A stretch of DNA of 64,000 nt. Source: Lewinellaceae bacterium. Its GTDB lineage: Bacteria; Bacteroidota; Bacteroidia; Chitinophagales; Saprospiraceae. Location: contig JACJYP010000002.1 in the NCBI GenBank assembly GCA_020636045.1, positions 551,108-615,107 of the forward strand, given 5' to 3'. The first letter of the stretch is position 1, and each line of letters opens with the position of its first letter. Below, one piece after another: positions 9,826 through 18,926 of the stretch. Below the pieces are notes generated by a model, which was not told the DNA's origin, searched no databases, and saw only the letters and a program-made list of their open reading frames with translations. The translations under genes and the position numbers were made by a program.

Positions 9826-10947
9826 ATGAAAACACTGGAACGTTTCTTTCTTTTTTGCTCCGGCGTCGACCATTCCATCCTTGAAAAATGCCCGACCGAC
9901 CGCAATAAATACATGGGGATCGGCGCAACGGTTTTTTTCACGGGGCTGCTCGCCTTTTTTTCGTCGGGGTACGCCCTTTTCACCGTTTTTGAATCATACC
10001 CGGCCGCAATTGCTTTCGGCATGGTGTGGGGGCTTATGATCTTCAACCTCGATCGCTACATCGTGATGAGTATGAAGAGTTACGGCAAATGGTGGCGCGA
10101 CTGGCTCGTGGCGCTGCCCCGCCTGGCCCTGGCGGTGCTGCTCGCACTGGTGATCTCCAAACCCCTGGAGATGAAGATCTTTGAAAAAGAGATACAGGCC
10201 GAACTGGTGACGATGGAGCAGGAAGTGTTCAAGCAGCAGGAGGATCGCGTCAAGGAGCGCTATCAGGCCCGCATCGACGAACTGAAGGCACAGGTAGCCG
10301 CTCTGAGAGCGGAGATTGATGTCAAAACGGCTGCGCGCGACCAGCGGGCGCTCATGGCCCTGCAGGAAGCCGACGGCACGGGGGGCTCCGGACAGCGCAA
10401 CCTCGGTCCGATCTACCGCGCCAAAAAAGCGGATGCCGATCAGGCACAGGCCGAACTGGACGCCCTGCTCGCCACGGCCCTGCCGCAGATCGTCGAAAAA
10501 GAAGCAGCCGCAAAATCACTCGAAGCCGAAGTGCAAACGGCCATCGCAGGCCTCCAGCGCAGCACGTACGACGGCCTTGCCGCCCGTATGGAAGCGCTTG
10601 AACGGCTGACCTCAAAAAGCCAGGGCATTCTCATTGCCAGCCTGTTTATCACCCTGCTGTTCATCGCTATCGAGACGGCGCCGATCATGGTGAAACTGAT
10701 CTCCTATCGCAGCCCTTACGACTATCTGCTGCACGAGCACGAGCACGTGTTTGAAATGGCGAACCTGGAAAAAACGACCCTGCTGGCCAACTCCGTTAAA
10801 AACAAATTGCGCTATGAAACGGAAACCACCGCCCACATGATCGCAGCGAGCATCGCTACGGAAAAAGCGCTGATCGACCATAAACTGAAAGAAAAACTGG
10901 AAGACCTGAAAAACAAACCCTTCAACTGGAAAGTAGGGCAGGCCTGA
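9826..10947 (+). CDS. DUF4407 membrane protein
   Basis: It has 373 residues from ATG 9826; upstream in-frame GTG 9775 and ATG 9805 are rejected because family members begin with M-K-x-L just before the F-x-x-CSGVD motif. After CPTDRNKYMGIGATVFFTG come two to three membrane segments (residues about 33-55, 62-80, 95-120). A long charged coiled coil follows (about 125-255, many Glu/Gln/Ala), then a further membrane segment near 270-290 and a cytosolic C-terminus. The function is unknown. The family is common in Bacteroidota and is a predicted inner-membrane protein. Confidence 0.9.
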   Translation: MKTLERFFLFCSGVDHSILEKCPTDRNKYMGIGATVFFTGLLAFFSSGYALFTVFESYPAAIAFGMVWGLMIFNLDRYIVMSMKSYGKWWRDWLVALPRLALAVLLALVISKPLEMKIFEKEIQAELVTMEQEVFKQQEDRVKERYQARIDELKAQVAALRAEIDVKTAARDQRALMALQEADGTGGSGQRNLGPIYRAKKADADQAQAELDALLATALPQIVEKEAAAKSLEAEVQTAIAGLQRSTYDGLAARMEALERLTSKSQGILIASLFITLLFIAIETAPIMVKLISYRSPYDYLLHEHEHVFEMANLEKTTLLANSVKNKLRYETETTAHMIAASIATEKALIDHKLKEKLEDLKNKPFNWKVGQA

Positions 10948-10981
10948 ACAGCATAACTGTCTGATCACCAAAAAAATACCA

Positions 10982-11359
10982 ATGGAAAAGGCAAAACTGA
11001 TCGGCATCGCTCCGCAACTGGTGGTCAAAGACGTGGTGAAAACGGCGGAATACTACCGGGACGTGCTGGGGTTCAGGCTCATCAACTATGTGCTCGACCC
11101 ACCGGTGTACGCCATGATGGAACGCGACGGCTTTCAGGTCCATTTTGGCCAGGCAGACGGCGATATCGTAAAGGCAAATGATCAATTCCGGAAGATCGCG
11201 CATGACTTTATCATCTGGGCGCCTGAGATCGACCGTTTTTTTGAAGAAGTGACAGGCAGGGGCGCTGAGATCGTCGAAGGGATCACAACGCGGGTTTACG
11301 GTAGCCGGGAGTTTGTTATTCGCGATTGCGACGGCCATAAAATTCTGGTCAGCGACTAA
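10982..11359 (+). CDS. VOC/glyoxalase superfamily protein
   Basis: It has 125 residues, one vicinal-oxygen-chelate module with the paired beta-alpha-beta-beta-beta units. VVKDVVKTAEYYRDVLGFR near residues 14-32 is the typical first unit, and VYGSREFVIRDCDGHKILV is the second. Family members include glyoxalases, dioxygenases and bleomycin-type resistance proteins; the role here cannot be assigned. It lies 34 bp after the DUF4407 gene and ends at a clear terminator. Confidence 0.85.
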   Translation: MEKAKLIGIAPQLVVKDVVKTAEYYRDVLGFRLINYVLDPPVYAMMERDGFQVHFGQADGDIVKANDQFRKIAHDFIIWAPEIDRFFEEVTGRGAEIVEGITTRVYGSREFVIRDCDGHKILVSD

Positions 11360-11381
11360 CCCTGGATCATACACTTCCTAT

Positions 11382-11421
11382 ACGGGCAATGCGATCGATG
11401 CAGACGCATTGCCCGTTTTTT
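11382..11421 (+). terminator. Rho-independent terminator after VOC gene
   Basis: A perfect 12-bp stem (ACGGGCAATGCG, 11382-11393, with CGCATTGCCCGT, 11405-11416) is followed directly by TTTTT. It lies 23 bp past the stop codon. Confidence 0.92.
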
Positions 11422-11453
11422 ATAACCTTTACAAGCGATAAACTGCAACCTGA

Positions 11454-12278
11454 ATGAAGTATTTCTTCGCAACCCTTTTGTGCCTGTTTAACCTGGCGTA
11501 CCTGTGTGCGCAAAACCAGAACGCCGACGCCCAATCCCTGAGCATCGGCCAGATCAGAACGATTAAATCTGAGGTTCTGAATGAGGAAAGGACGCTGAAT
11601 ATTTATTTGCCCGGGAAATACGATACGGCAAAAACATATCCTGTGATCTACTTGCTCGACGGAAGCATGGATGAGGATTTTATTCATATCGCAGGTTTAG
11701 TCCAGTTTTTCAATCTCATGTTCAATATGCCCGAAACGATCGTGGTGGGCATCGCCAACGTGGACCGGAAGCGGGACTTTACATTTAAAACGGATCTGAA
11801 GGAACTCACTGAAAAATACCCGACGACCGGGCATTCCGACGCGTTTATCCGTTTTATTGAAACGGAATTGCAGCCGTTCGTGCAGCAGCATTACAAGACA
11901 AACGGGACCCGTTACCTGATCGGACAATCGCTGGGGGGCCTGCTGGCATCCGAGATACTGCTCAAAAAACCGCATTTGTTCACCCATTACCTGATCATCA
12001 GCCCCAGCCTCTGGTGGGACAATGAAAGCCTGCTGCAGCAAGCGGAAACGCTGCTTGCCCGGCAACCGGATTTGGATCGGTATGTATACATCTCGGTAGG
12101 CAAACAGGAAGATGAGATCATGCGAAGAGTAGCAAAAGCGCTGTTCGAAACGCTCGGGCGCGCGGACAAAAAAAGCCTCAAACTCGATTACAAACTCATG
12201 GAGGACGACAACCACGCAACCATTCTGCACGGCAGTATTTATCAGGCGCTGCTGAAACTGTTTCCGTATAAGGAATAA
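11454..12278 (+). CDS. Secreted alpha/beta-hydrolase, esterase D/IroE-like
   Basis: It has 274 residues. A Sec signal peptide (residues 1-19) ends at CAQ. The esterase fold shows YPVIYLLDGSMDEDFIH, then the nucleophile elbow GQSLGGLLASEILL with catalytic Ser, an Asp/Glu region near VGKQEDE, and a C-terminal His near DDNHATILHGS. This family cleaves acyl or siderophore esters and S-formylglutathione; the substrate here is unknown. The export signal favours a periplasmic esterase. Confidence 0.88.
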   Translation: MKYFFATLLCLFNLAYLCAQNQNADAQSLSIGQIRTIKSEVLNEERTLNIYLPGKYDTAKTYPVIYLLDGSMDEDFIHIAGLVQFFNLMFNMPETIVVGIANVDRKRDFTFKTDLKELTEKYPTTGHSDAFIRFIETELQPFVQQHYKTNGTRYLIGQSLGGLLASEILLKKPHLFTHYLIISPSLWWDNESLLQQAETLLARQPDLDRYVYISVGKQEDEIMRRVAKALFETLGRADKKSLKLDYKLMEDDNHATILHGSIYQALLKLFPYKE

Positions 12279-12379
12279 AAATCGACAAGTATGAAATCTG
12301 GTTTGCCCGGAGGTTTCTGCATGTTGCTGGAAAGGCCGGAAAAACGGTAATTTTACTTCCCTGTTCAAATCGGAATGCG

Positions 12380-12724
12380 ATGATCAACTATCACGGCAAG
12401 ACATTCAGACCTGTCAGCAATACGGAAAACGGCGAAACTTCGGCCGATACCACATTTTACTACAAACAGGAAGGAAATGTGCTTACATCGGAATATTCCG
12501 GCGGAAAGATCGTGACCGGACATCTGATCGGGCTGGTAGATGTGCAGGGTAATATCGATATGCGATACCATCAGTTGAATGATGAAGGCGTATTGATGAC
12601 GGGCATTTGCAGATCGGTGCCGGAACGGTTGCCCGACGGCAGGATCAGGCTTCACGAAAACTGGGAATGGACATCAGGCGATCTATCCAAAGGCCGGTCG
12701 ATCATAGAAGAGATCCAGGGGTAA
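12380..12724 (+). CDS. Small conserved protein (n-acetylglutamate-synthase-like in name only)
   Basis: It has 114 residues, no signal and no membrane segment. It is a short beta-rich repeat protein with NTENGETSADTTFYYKQ, SGGKIVTGHLIGLVDVQG and a C-terminal LHENWEWTSGDLSKG. Homologues are often labelled n-acetylglutamate synthase without biochemical support, and it has no GNAT or kinase motif. Function unknown. Confidence 0.75.
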   Translation: MINYHGKTFRPVSNTENGETSADTTFYYKQEGNVLTSEYSGGKIVTGHLIGLVDVQGNIDMRYHQLNDEGVLMTGICRSVPERLPDGRIRLHENWEWTSGDLSKGRSIIEEIQG

Positions 12725-12767
12725 CGCCATTTATTTTATCCCGGCCCTTACAGTAAAATACAGGATC

Positions 12768-13235
12768 ATGAATAACTTGAAACGGATTGCTCTATTGATT
12801 GCTTTTTGTTCTTTTCTGATCGCCTGTGCCGATTCCGGCGCAGACAAACAGAAACCCGTGCAACCTGCCCCTGCAACGACGGCTGCCGCAAAGGCGTGCA
12901 TGGACAGCATCATCGCATTCGACAGCCGCGTCGGAACGATCAGGAATCACGCCTGTGAAAAGCAATCCCTCAGCAAAACCATCACGGAATACACAGAAGC
13001 GCTTGAAAATGCCGATTTTGCTGCTTGCCCTGTGGCATTTAAAAATGCTTTTCTTAAGCACATTCAGGCCTGGCGCAATGCACTGGCAGTGACGGATAAA
13101 TACCCCGAACTGCGCGGAGAAATGCACGATTTGTTCAATAAAATTGAAAGCGGAGACGACGGACCTGTGTTCAAAACGCTGGTGGCCGATATCTGGGCTA
13201 CCTGGGCGGATATTGAAAAAGTTATGAAATCATGA
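12768..13235 (+). CDS. Hypothetical lipoprotein
   Basis: It has 155 residues with a lipoprotein signal: a hydrophobic helix at 6-19 and lipobox LIAC with Cys20. A Pro/Ala-rich linker follows, then a helical domain with three further cysteines. No family was recognised. It lies 34 bp upstream of the catalase-like gene start on the same strand, so the two may be co-transcribed. Confidence 0.75.
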   Translation: MNNLKRIALLIAFCSFLIACADSGADKQKPVQPAPATTAAAKACMDSIIAFDSRVGTIRNHACEKQSLSKTITEYTEALENADFAACPVAFKNAFLKHIQAWRNALAVTDKYPELRGEMHDLFNKIESGDDGPVFKTLVADIWATWADIEKVMKS

Positions 13236-13269
13236 GTTATTGTTAACTTTCAACACCATCTGTAAACCA

Positions 13270-14349
13270 ATGAAAACAACCGACGCCTGGAAAAATGACA
13301 TCCGTTACCTCGGCGGAAGCATTGAAAAAGAACAGGAACTTATCCTGCAATTTGCGAAAGACATTCGCGAAGTAGTGATCGCTTCCGCGGAAGAACGAAA
13401 GGGGCCGCCTGTAAGACCACAACACGCCAAGCAACTGGCGGGGATCAGGCGCGCTGAGTTTCGCATCGGTCCCAACCTCGCTGCCGATTTGCAGACCGGC
13501 TTTTTACAGGCCGGCAAAGTATATCCGGCTATCGTGCGCCTCTCCAATGCTGGCGGAGAGGTCCGCGCTTCAGATGCAGAAAAGGATCTGCGCGGTGTAG
13601 CGGTGCGGGTGCTGCCCGATGCCGGACAGGCGCATGACTGGCTGATGACCAATGCCGAAGAACACCATGCCAAAGACGCCGTGGAGGCGATGGCAACCAC
13701 GCTGGCATTTGCCGGCGAGTCCGTTCTCACAAACGTACTGGAAGAGTTTTTTGGCGACGACGCCAATTTCGCCTCCCTCGCCCGCAAGTTGACCAACATG
13801 GCCGACAAAATATCGGGTATCCGGCGACTGGTGATGAGCGTGGGGCCGGGCGATGCGCTGCACATCCTGAAAACCCTGAGCGGGCAAATGAAGGCGCCCG
13901 TGCCGAGCCTCGCGAGCGAAACCTTCTGGAGCCGCGCACCCATTGCCATCGGCCAGGTAGCCGTTAAATACATGCTCCGGCCGCAAGCGGCCAAAGAGAG
14001 CGGCGATACCCCGGCGAGCCTGCACGACGAACTGGCGGCACGTCTGCGGCAAGGCCCCGTCGTATATGATTTTTGTGTGCAGCGCTACCTGGACCCTGAA
14101 AGCACGCCCATTGAAAATGCCCGGCCTGCGTGGAACAGCCCACAGGAGAAGATCGGCGAACTGGTGCTCCTTCAACAGGACCTGGGCGATGCGGCCGGTC
14201 GTTCAGACGACGCCTTCGTCGATACCCTGGCCTTTAACCCCTGGCAGGTGAATACTCCCGATTTCGTTCCGGTGGGAAGCATGAACCGGGCGCGGAAACT
14301 GGTGTACGAGGCCAGCGCAGACGCCGGCAAGCGGCATGCAGGTGCCTGA
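13270..14349 (+). CDS. Catalase-like heme protein
   Basis: It has 359 residues from ATG 13270; the frame also offers an upstream TTG/ATG at 13240, less likely. The catalase-type core includes RPQHAKQLAG (candidate distal His near residue 48), the PAIVRLSN strand, KDLRGVAVRV, and TNAEEHHAKDA with the equivalent of the distal Asn. The C-terminal motif GSMNRARKLVYEAS is typical of catalase-related proteins. It is shorter than full catalases and lacks the usual R-x-x-SY-x-D proximal helix, so it belongs to the small catalase-like group; peroxidase rather than catalase activity is possible. Confidence 0.85.
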   Translation: MKTTDAWKNDIRYLGGSIEKEQELILQFAKDIREVVIASAEERKGPPVRPQHAKQLAGIRRAEFRIGPNLAADLQTGFLQAGKVYPAIVRLSNAGGEVRASDAEKDLRGVAVRVLPDAGQAHDWLMTNAEEHHAKDAVEAMATTLAFAGESVLTNVLEEFFGDDANFASLARKLTNMADKISGIRRLVMSVGPGDALHILKTLSGQMKAPVPSLASETFWSRAPIAIGQVAVKYMLRPQAAKESGDTPASLHDELAARLRQGPVVYDFCVQRYLDPESTPIENARPAWNSPQEKIGELVLLQQDLGDAAGRSDDAFVDTLAFNPWQVNTPDFVPVGSMNRARKLVYEASADAGKRHAGA

Positions 14350-14380
14350 AGGGTCAAAGTCGGAGCAGGCCAATCGTTAG

Positions 14381-14388
14381 TATATTTG
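14381..14388 (+). promoter_or_regulatory. TATATTTG promoter-like element directly before SRPBCC gene
   Basis: It matches TAnnTTTG exactly and ends 8 bp before ATG 14397. Transcription would then start close to the start codon, giving a nearly leaderless message. No -33 TTG is evident. Confidence 0.4.
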
Positions 14389-14396
14389 TGAAAGCC

Positions 14397-14855
14397 ATGA
14401 AAAGTGTAAAATTTTCCGAAAAAATTGTGATCCACTGTTCCCGGGAGCAGGTTTTTGATTTTTCCCAGGACTATCAAAAACGGCTCCTCTGGGACACTTT
14501 TTTGAAAAAAGCGGAACTGATGCAAGGGGCGGCCAAAGCGGAAAAGGGGGTTAAGGCATGGTGTGTAGCGAAAAACGGCTTTGCGATGGAAACGGAATAT
14601 GTTTCGTTCAACAGGCCAAAAGCAACTGCCGTCAAATTGACACAAGGGCCCTATATGTTCAGGCAGTTTCTGGGGTCGTGGTTGTTCCGGGAAACCGGCG
14701 TGGCACAGACGGAAGTGACTTTTTTATATTCCTTTCAACTCCGCTTTCCATTTAGTTTGCTGACCGGTTTGATCAAAAATAATCTGAAAACGAACGTGCG
14801 TAAAAGGCTGGCCGATCTGAAAATGAATATTGAAAGGGGGCGCTTGAGTTGCTGA
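14397..14855 (+). CDS. SRPBCC (START/Bet v 1-like) domain protein
   Basis: It has 152 residues from ATG 14397 (a GTG at 14388 is an alternative). The opening strand FSEKIVIHCSREQVFDFSQDY is typical of SRPBCC proteins, and the hydrophobic C-terminal helix (FSLLTGLIKNNLKTNVRKRL) closes the ligand cavity. The ligand is unknown. It stands 47 bp beyond the catalase-like gene. Confidence 0.78.
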   Translation: MKSVKFSEKIVIHCSREQVFDFSQDYQKRLLWDTFLKKAELMQGAAKAEKGVKAWCVAKNGFAMETEYVSFNRPKATAVKLTQGPYMFRQFLGSWLFRETGVAQTEVTFLYSFQLRFPFSLLTGLIKNNLKTNVRKRLADLKMNIERGRLSC

Positions 14856-14993
14856 AGACACCCCTGCGGTTTGCGTCTTGACAAACTTCCGCGGAAAGTA
14901 ATAACTTGAGGCCTCCCTGGGCATTGGGCGGCTATCCGCTCTTTGTGCCATTTCAGCCCGCCGGGCCGGAACATAACGTGAAAACTCCATTGT

Positions 14994-17900
14994 ATGCAGC
15001 AATTCATTCGCCTCCTGCTGATCATGGGCGTCGCGGTAGCCTTGCCTTCCTGCGCCAATTACAAACTGCACTATGCGGGAACCGAACAAAACTGGAAAGA
15101 GGATCATCCCGATCCCGATCTGAAACGTACCCATACGATGTACCTCGTAGGCGATGCGGGCTATTTGCCGGAAAAAGGCGTGAACCCGGTGCTGGTACAC
15201 TTGAAAAAAGAACTGGCACAAGAGAAGAAAGCGGCATCGGTGTTGTTCCTGGGAGATAATATTTACCCCCATGGCATGCCGCGCAAATCCGAGCCGGAAG
15301 CGCGCAAGGAAGCCGAACAACGGATCGAAGCACAAATGGATGCCGTGGCCGACTTTAAGGGTGAAGTGATCTTTATCGCCGGCAACCACGATTGGGCCAA
15401 CGGCCTTTCGGGCCGGCGTCGCGAAGAACGCTACGTAGAAGAATACCTCAACAAGAAGCACGGCGTAGACGATGAGGACGATAAAAAATGGAAGAACTAC
15501 TTCCTGCCCGACGACGGTTGCTCGGGTCCGGAAGTGGTGGAAATCAGCAAGGATCTGGTAGTGATCGCCATCGATTCGGAATGGTGGCTCACCGACTGGA
15601 ACCGGGAACCCGATATCAACGATGGCTGCGAGATCAAAAGCCGCACCCATTTTCTGTTTGCGATGGAAAATATCCTGCGCAAATACAGGAACCGCAACGT
15701 GGTGCTGGCCATGCACCACCCGCCGCATACCTACGGTCCGCACGGCGGCAAATTTCACATAAAACAGCACTTGTTCCCCCTGACGGAACTCAGCCCCAAT
15801 CTCTATATTCCGCTGCCGGGCCTGGGCACGCTCGCCGCTCTTCTGCGCGCAGGAGGGGGAAGCAAACAGGATGCCGCCAACGGTACTTATAAATCATTGA
15901 TGCACGGCCTGCTCACCGGCGCGAAGAAGAACGGCCGTTACATTTTTGCTTCCGGTCACGAGCATGCACTGCAATACATAGAAGACGACCAGCAATATTA
16001 CGTCGTGAGCGGGTCGGGCTCGAAAGTCAGCCCCGTAGGCAAAGGCAAGGGTTCAAAATTCAGTTACGGCGCTCCGGGCTACAGCACGCTCGAATTTTAT
16101 GATAACGGCGAATGCTGGGTGCAGTTTTGGGTGCCTGATACCTCGGGCGCTACCGCTCAGCTGGTGTATTGCAGGCAGGTTAAAGGAGCGTTCGCTACCC
16201 CGTCAGCGGGCGAAGCGGCCGACTTTTCTGAATACGAACGGCATCTCGATTCTATTGAGGTACCGGTGATCAAGGATCCGGTGCATGATGTCGGGGGGCT
16301 GCACAAACTGGTACTGGGCACTCATTACCGGGATGTGTATAAAGGCACTTATACTTTTCCGGTGCTCGATCTTTCAACAGTGAACGGCGGCATGACCCCG
16401 ATCCAGCAGGGCGGCGGCAACCAGACGAATTCCCTGCGCCTGAAAGATGCGCAGGGGCGCCAGTATGTATTGCGCGACCTGACCAAAGATGTATCCCGTT
16501 TGCTGCCGTTCCCATTGAATAAAATGACCGCCGCCCAAAGCGTTGCCATGGACAACTTCCTGTCGACGCATCCTTTCGCTCCGCTTGCGATCCCCTGGTT
16601 GGCCGAAGCCATTCAGGTGTATCATACCAACCCGACGATCTGTTACGTACCGAAACAGCCCGCCCTGGGTGACTACAACGCCGATTTCGGAGGCAGTGTG
16701 TACCTGTTCGAAGAACGCGCCGGCGGCGACTGGAGCGGCACAGGGGTGTTCGGCAGTTCGGAAAAGGTGATCAGCACGCCCGACGTAGTGGAAAAGACCT
16801 TGAAAAACAACAACCACAAGATCGACCAGTACTGGGTGGTGCGCGCACGCCTGTTCGACCTGCTCATCGGCGACTGGGATCGCCACGACGATCAATGGCG
16901 ATGGGCGCGTTTTGAAGACGGGAAGCGAAAATACTACCGGCCTGTGCCGCGCGACCGCGACCAGGCATTTTCAAAATACGACGGATTGATCACGACCTTT
17001 AGCCGGCAGACCATGCCGTTTCTGCATCAGTTGCGGGTATACGGACCCGAAATCAGCAATATGAAATGGGCGACATGGAGTGCCCGGCATTTCGACCGCG
17101 CTTTTCTCAACCAGATGAGCTGGAAGGAATGGGAAGCCGAAGCGCTGTCCATCCGGAAAAACCTGACCGACAGTGTCATCGAACATGCTTTCGACCACTG
17201 GCCCAGGCGTGCCAGAGAGCTGAGTGCTGCGCCGATCATCGCCGGCCTCAAGCAGCGCCGCGACAGCATCATCCCGATCGCGTGGCGCCGCTACCTGCTG
17301 CTTTCCAAAGAAGTGGACGTGTACGGCACCGACGAAAAGGAACTGTTCGAGGTAACGCGCGAGTACGATGGCGCTGTGCGGGTACGTGTTTTTGAAATAT
17401 CGAAAAAGGGCGAGAAAAAAGACAAGGTGTTCGAACGCCTGTTCGAATATGGCATCACGGAAGTCATCAACCTCTACGGTGTCGGCGACGATGATGTGTT
17501 CGAAGTGCAGGGAGAAGCGCCGAGAAGTATCAAGGTCAGGATGATCGGAGGGCTTGGAAAAGACCGCTTCACGGACCGCTCTTCGGTAGAAGGCACGCCC
17601 AAAATGACCGTCGTGTACGACGACAAAGGCGATAATATAGTCGACGGCAGCAGCGAAACCCGCGATGCCCGCACAAGGCGGCGCATCTACAATCTCTATG
17701 ACCACCGCGCGGCGCACTACGAATACGATTATACCATTCCGCTGCCCATCATCGGGGTGAACCCCGACGACGGTTTTACGATCGGGGCAAACCTGACCAA
17801 AACGACGTATCGATTCAAGAAGGACCCGTATGCGGCGCAGCACAACTTCGTGGGCAGCATTTCTTTCGCGACAAAATCCTGGTTTTTGCAGTACAACGGC

Positions 17901-18788
17901 GATTACCTCAATGCATTCGGCAGCTGGGATTTTTTGCTGGAATCCCAGTTTTCAGGTCCCTCCTATGCTTTCAACTACTTCGGGATCGGCAACGACAGCG
18001 AGGCTGATTTTGAGAACCGGAGCATCAATTATTACCGTGTCAGGCAAGGTCAGTTGAAACTGTTTCCGGCACTCAAAAAGCGTATCGCCGGGGGTAACGG
18101 CCAGTTTTTTATCGGCCCGATGCTTGATATCCGCGATCTGGAAGACACAGAAGGCCGCTTTATCACCAGCGACGAAGCGGGGTTTAGCCAGGCGGATTTC
18201 GAGATATCCTACTTCGCCGGTGCGAGGATGGGTTTCAAATACAATAATCTGGACAACTGGCTCAATCCTCACCGGGGGGTTATTATCAATACCGGGCTGA
18301 ATTACCTGAACGATCTGGAAACGGCGCGTTATAGTTTTACGGCCTTGTCTACCGACCTTTCGTTATACCGCCCCATCGATCAGGAAGAGGCGCTGATCCT
18401 CGTCACGAGGGTCGGCTTTCAGCACAACTTCGGCCACGATTTTGCTTTTTACCATAGCCCCAACCTGGGTGGCAAGAAAACCTTGCGCGGCTACCGCGCG
18501 GAGCGCTTTTACGGCAAAACCAGTTATTACCACAACATCGACCTGCGCGCCAGGGTGCTGAGTACCTATAATCGCATTCTGCCGTTCACCATGGGTGTTT
18601 TCTGCGGATTCGACTATGGGCGGGTGTGGCTCGATGACGATGAAAACGAAACCTGGCACTACGACTACGGCGGCGGCCTGTGGCTGGCGCCGCTCGACGG
18701 GTTGACCTTGTATTTCGGCGTGTTCCAGCCGCGAGAAAACAACGAGGACGGCCCCCGGTTCTTTTTCCGGGTCGGCGCCGGTTTTTAG
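14994..18788 (+). CDS. Metallophosphoesterase fused to an outer-membrane beta-barrel (surface antigen/BamA-like)
   Basis: It has 1264 residues. The signal region ends at lipobox LPSC (Cys20), so a lipidated N-terminus is likely. A calcineurin-like phosphoesterase domain spans about 50-380: VGDAG near 52, GDNIYPHG near 89, GNHDW near 130, HHPPHTYG near 241, GHEH near 321. The middle (about 480-860) has YVLRDLTKD, GDWDRHDDQWRW near 622 and PRDRDQAF near 653, which resemble HipA/Fam20-type kinase loops. From about 914 to the end there is a repeated beta-strand barrel ending in Phe, like Omp85 proteins. It is predicted as a periplasmic phosphoesterase anchored in the outer membrane. The kinase resemblance is my inference. 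Confidence 0.88.
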   Translation: MQQFIRLLLIMGVAVALPSCANYKLHYAGTEQNWKEDHPDPDLKRTHTMYLVGDAGYLPEKGVNPVLVHLKKELAQEKKAASVLFLGDNIYPHGMPRKSEPEARKEAEQRIEAQMDAVADFKGEVIFIAGNHDWANGLSGRRREERYVEEYLNKKHGVDDEDDKKWKNYFLPDDGCSGPEVVEISKDLVVIAIDSEWWLTDWNREPDINDGCEIKSRTHFLFAMENILRKYRNRNVVLAMHHPPHTYGPHGGKFHIKQHLFPLTELSPNLYIPLPGLGTLAALLRAGGGSKQDAANGTYKSLMHGLLTGAKKNGRYIFASGHEHALQYIEDDQQYYVVSGSGSKVSPVGKGKGSKFSYGAPGYSTLEFYDNGECWVQFWVPDTSGATAQLVYCRQVKGAFATPSAGEAADFSEYERHLDSIEVPVIKDPVHDVGGLHKLVLGTHYRDVYKGTYTFPVLDLSTVNGGMTPIQQGGGNQTNSLRLKDAQGRQYVLRDLTKDVSRLLPFPLNKMTAAQSVAMDNFLSTHPFAPLAIPWLAEAIQVYHTNPTICYVPKQPALGDYNADFGGSVYLFEERAGGDWSGTGVFGSSEKVISTPDVVEKTLKNNNHKIDQYWVVRARLFDLLIGDWDRHDDQWRWARFEDGKRKYYRPVPRDRDQAFSKYDGLITTFSRQTMPFLHQLRVYGPEISNMKWATWSARHFDRAFLNQMSWKEWEAEALSIRKNLTDSVIEHAFDHWPRRARELSAAPIIAGLKQRRDSIIPIAWRRYLLLSKEVDVYGTDEKELFEVTREYDGAVRVRVFEISKKGEKKDKVFERLFEYGITEVINLYGVGDDDVFEVQGEAPRSIKVRMIGGLGKDRFTDRSSVEGTPKMTVVYDDKGDNIVDGSSETRDARTRRRIYNLYDHRAAHYEYDYTIPLPIIGVNPDDGFTIGANLTKTTYRFKKDPYAAQHNFVGSISFATKSWFLQYNGDYLNAFGSWDFLLESQFSGPSYAFNYFGIGNDSEADFENRSINYYRVRQGQLKLFPALKKRIAGGNGQFFIGPMLDIRDLEDTEGRFITSDEAGFSQADFEISYFAGARMGFKYNNLDNWLNPHRGVIINTGLNYLNDLETARYSFTALSTDLSLYRPIDQEEALILVTRVGFQHNFGHDFAFYHSPNLGGKKTLRGYRAERFYGKTSYYHNIDLRARVLSTYNRILPFTMGVFCGFDYGRVWLDDDENETWHYDYGGGLWLAPLDGLTLYFGVFQPRENNEDGPRFFFRVGAGF

Positions 18789-18926
18789 GCAGGCTGCTGC
18801 CATCCAGACAACAAACCGGCATTGTTTTTTCGTTCTTTATCTCAAGACACCGATCCGTTTCGTCTGAAAATGTGTAGTCAAAGCCGGTATTAATAACCTG
18901 AATTGTTTCCCTATTATATTATTTGC

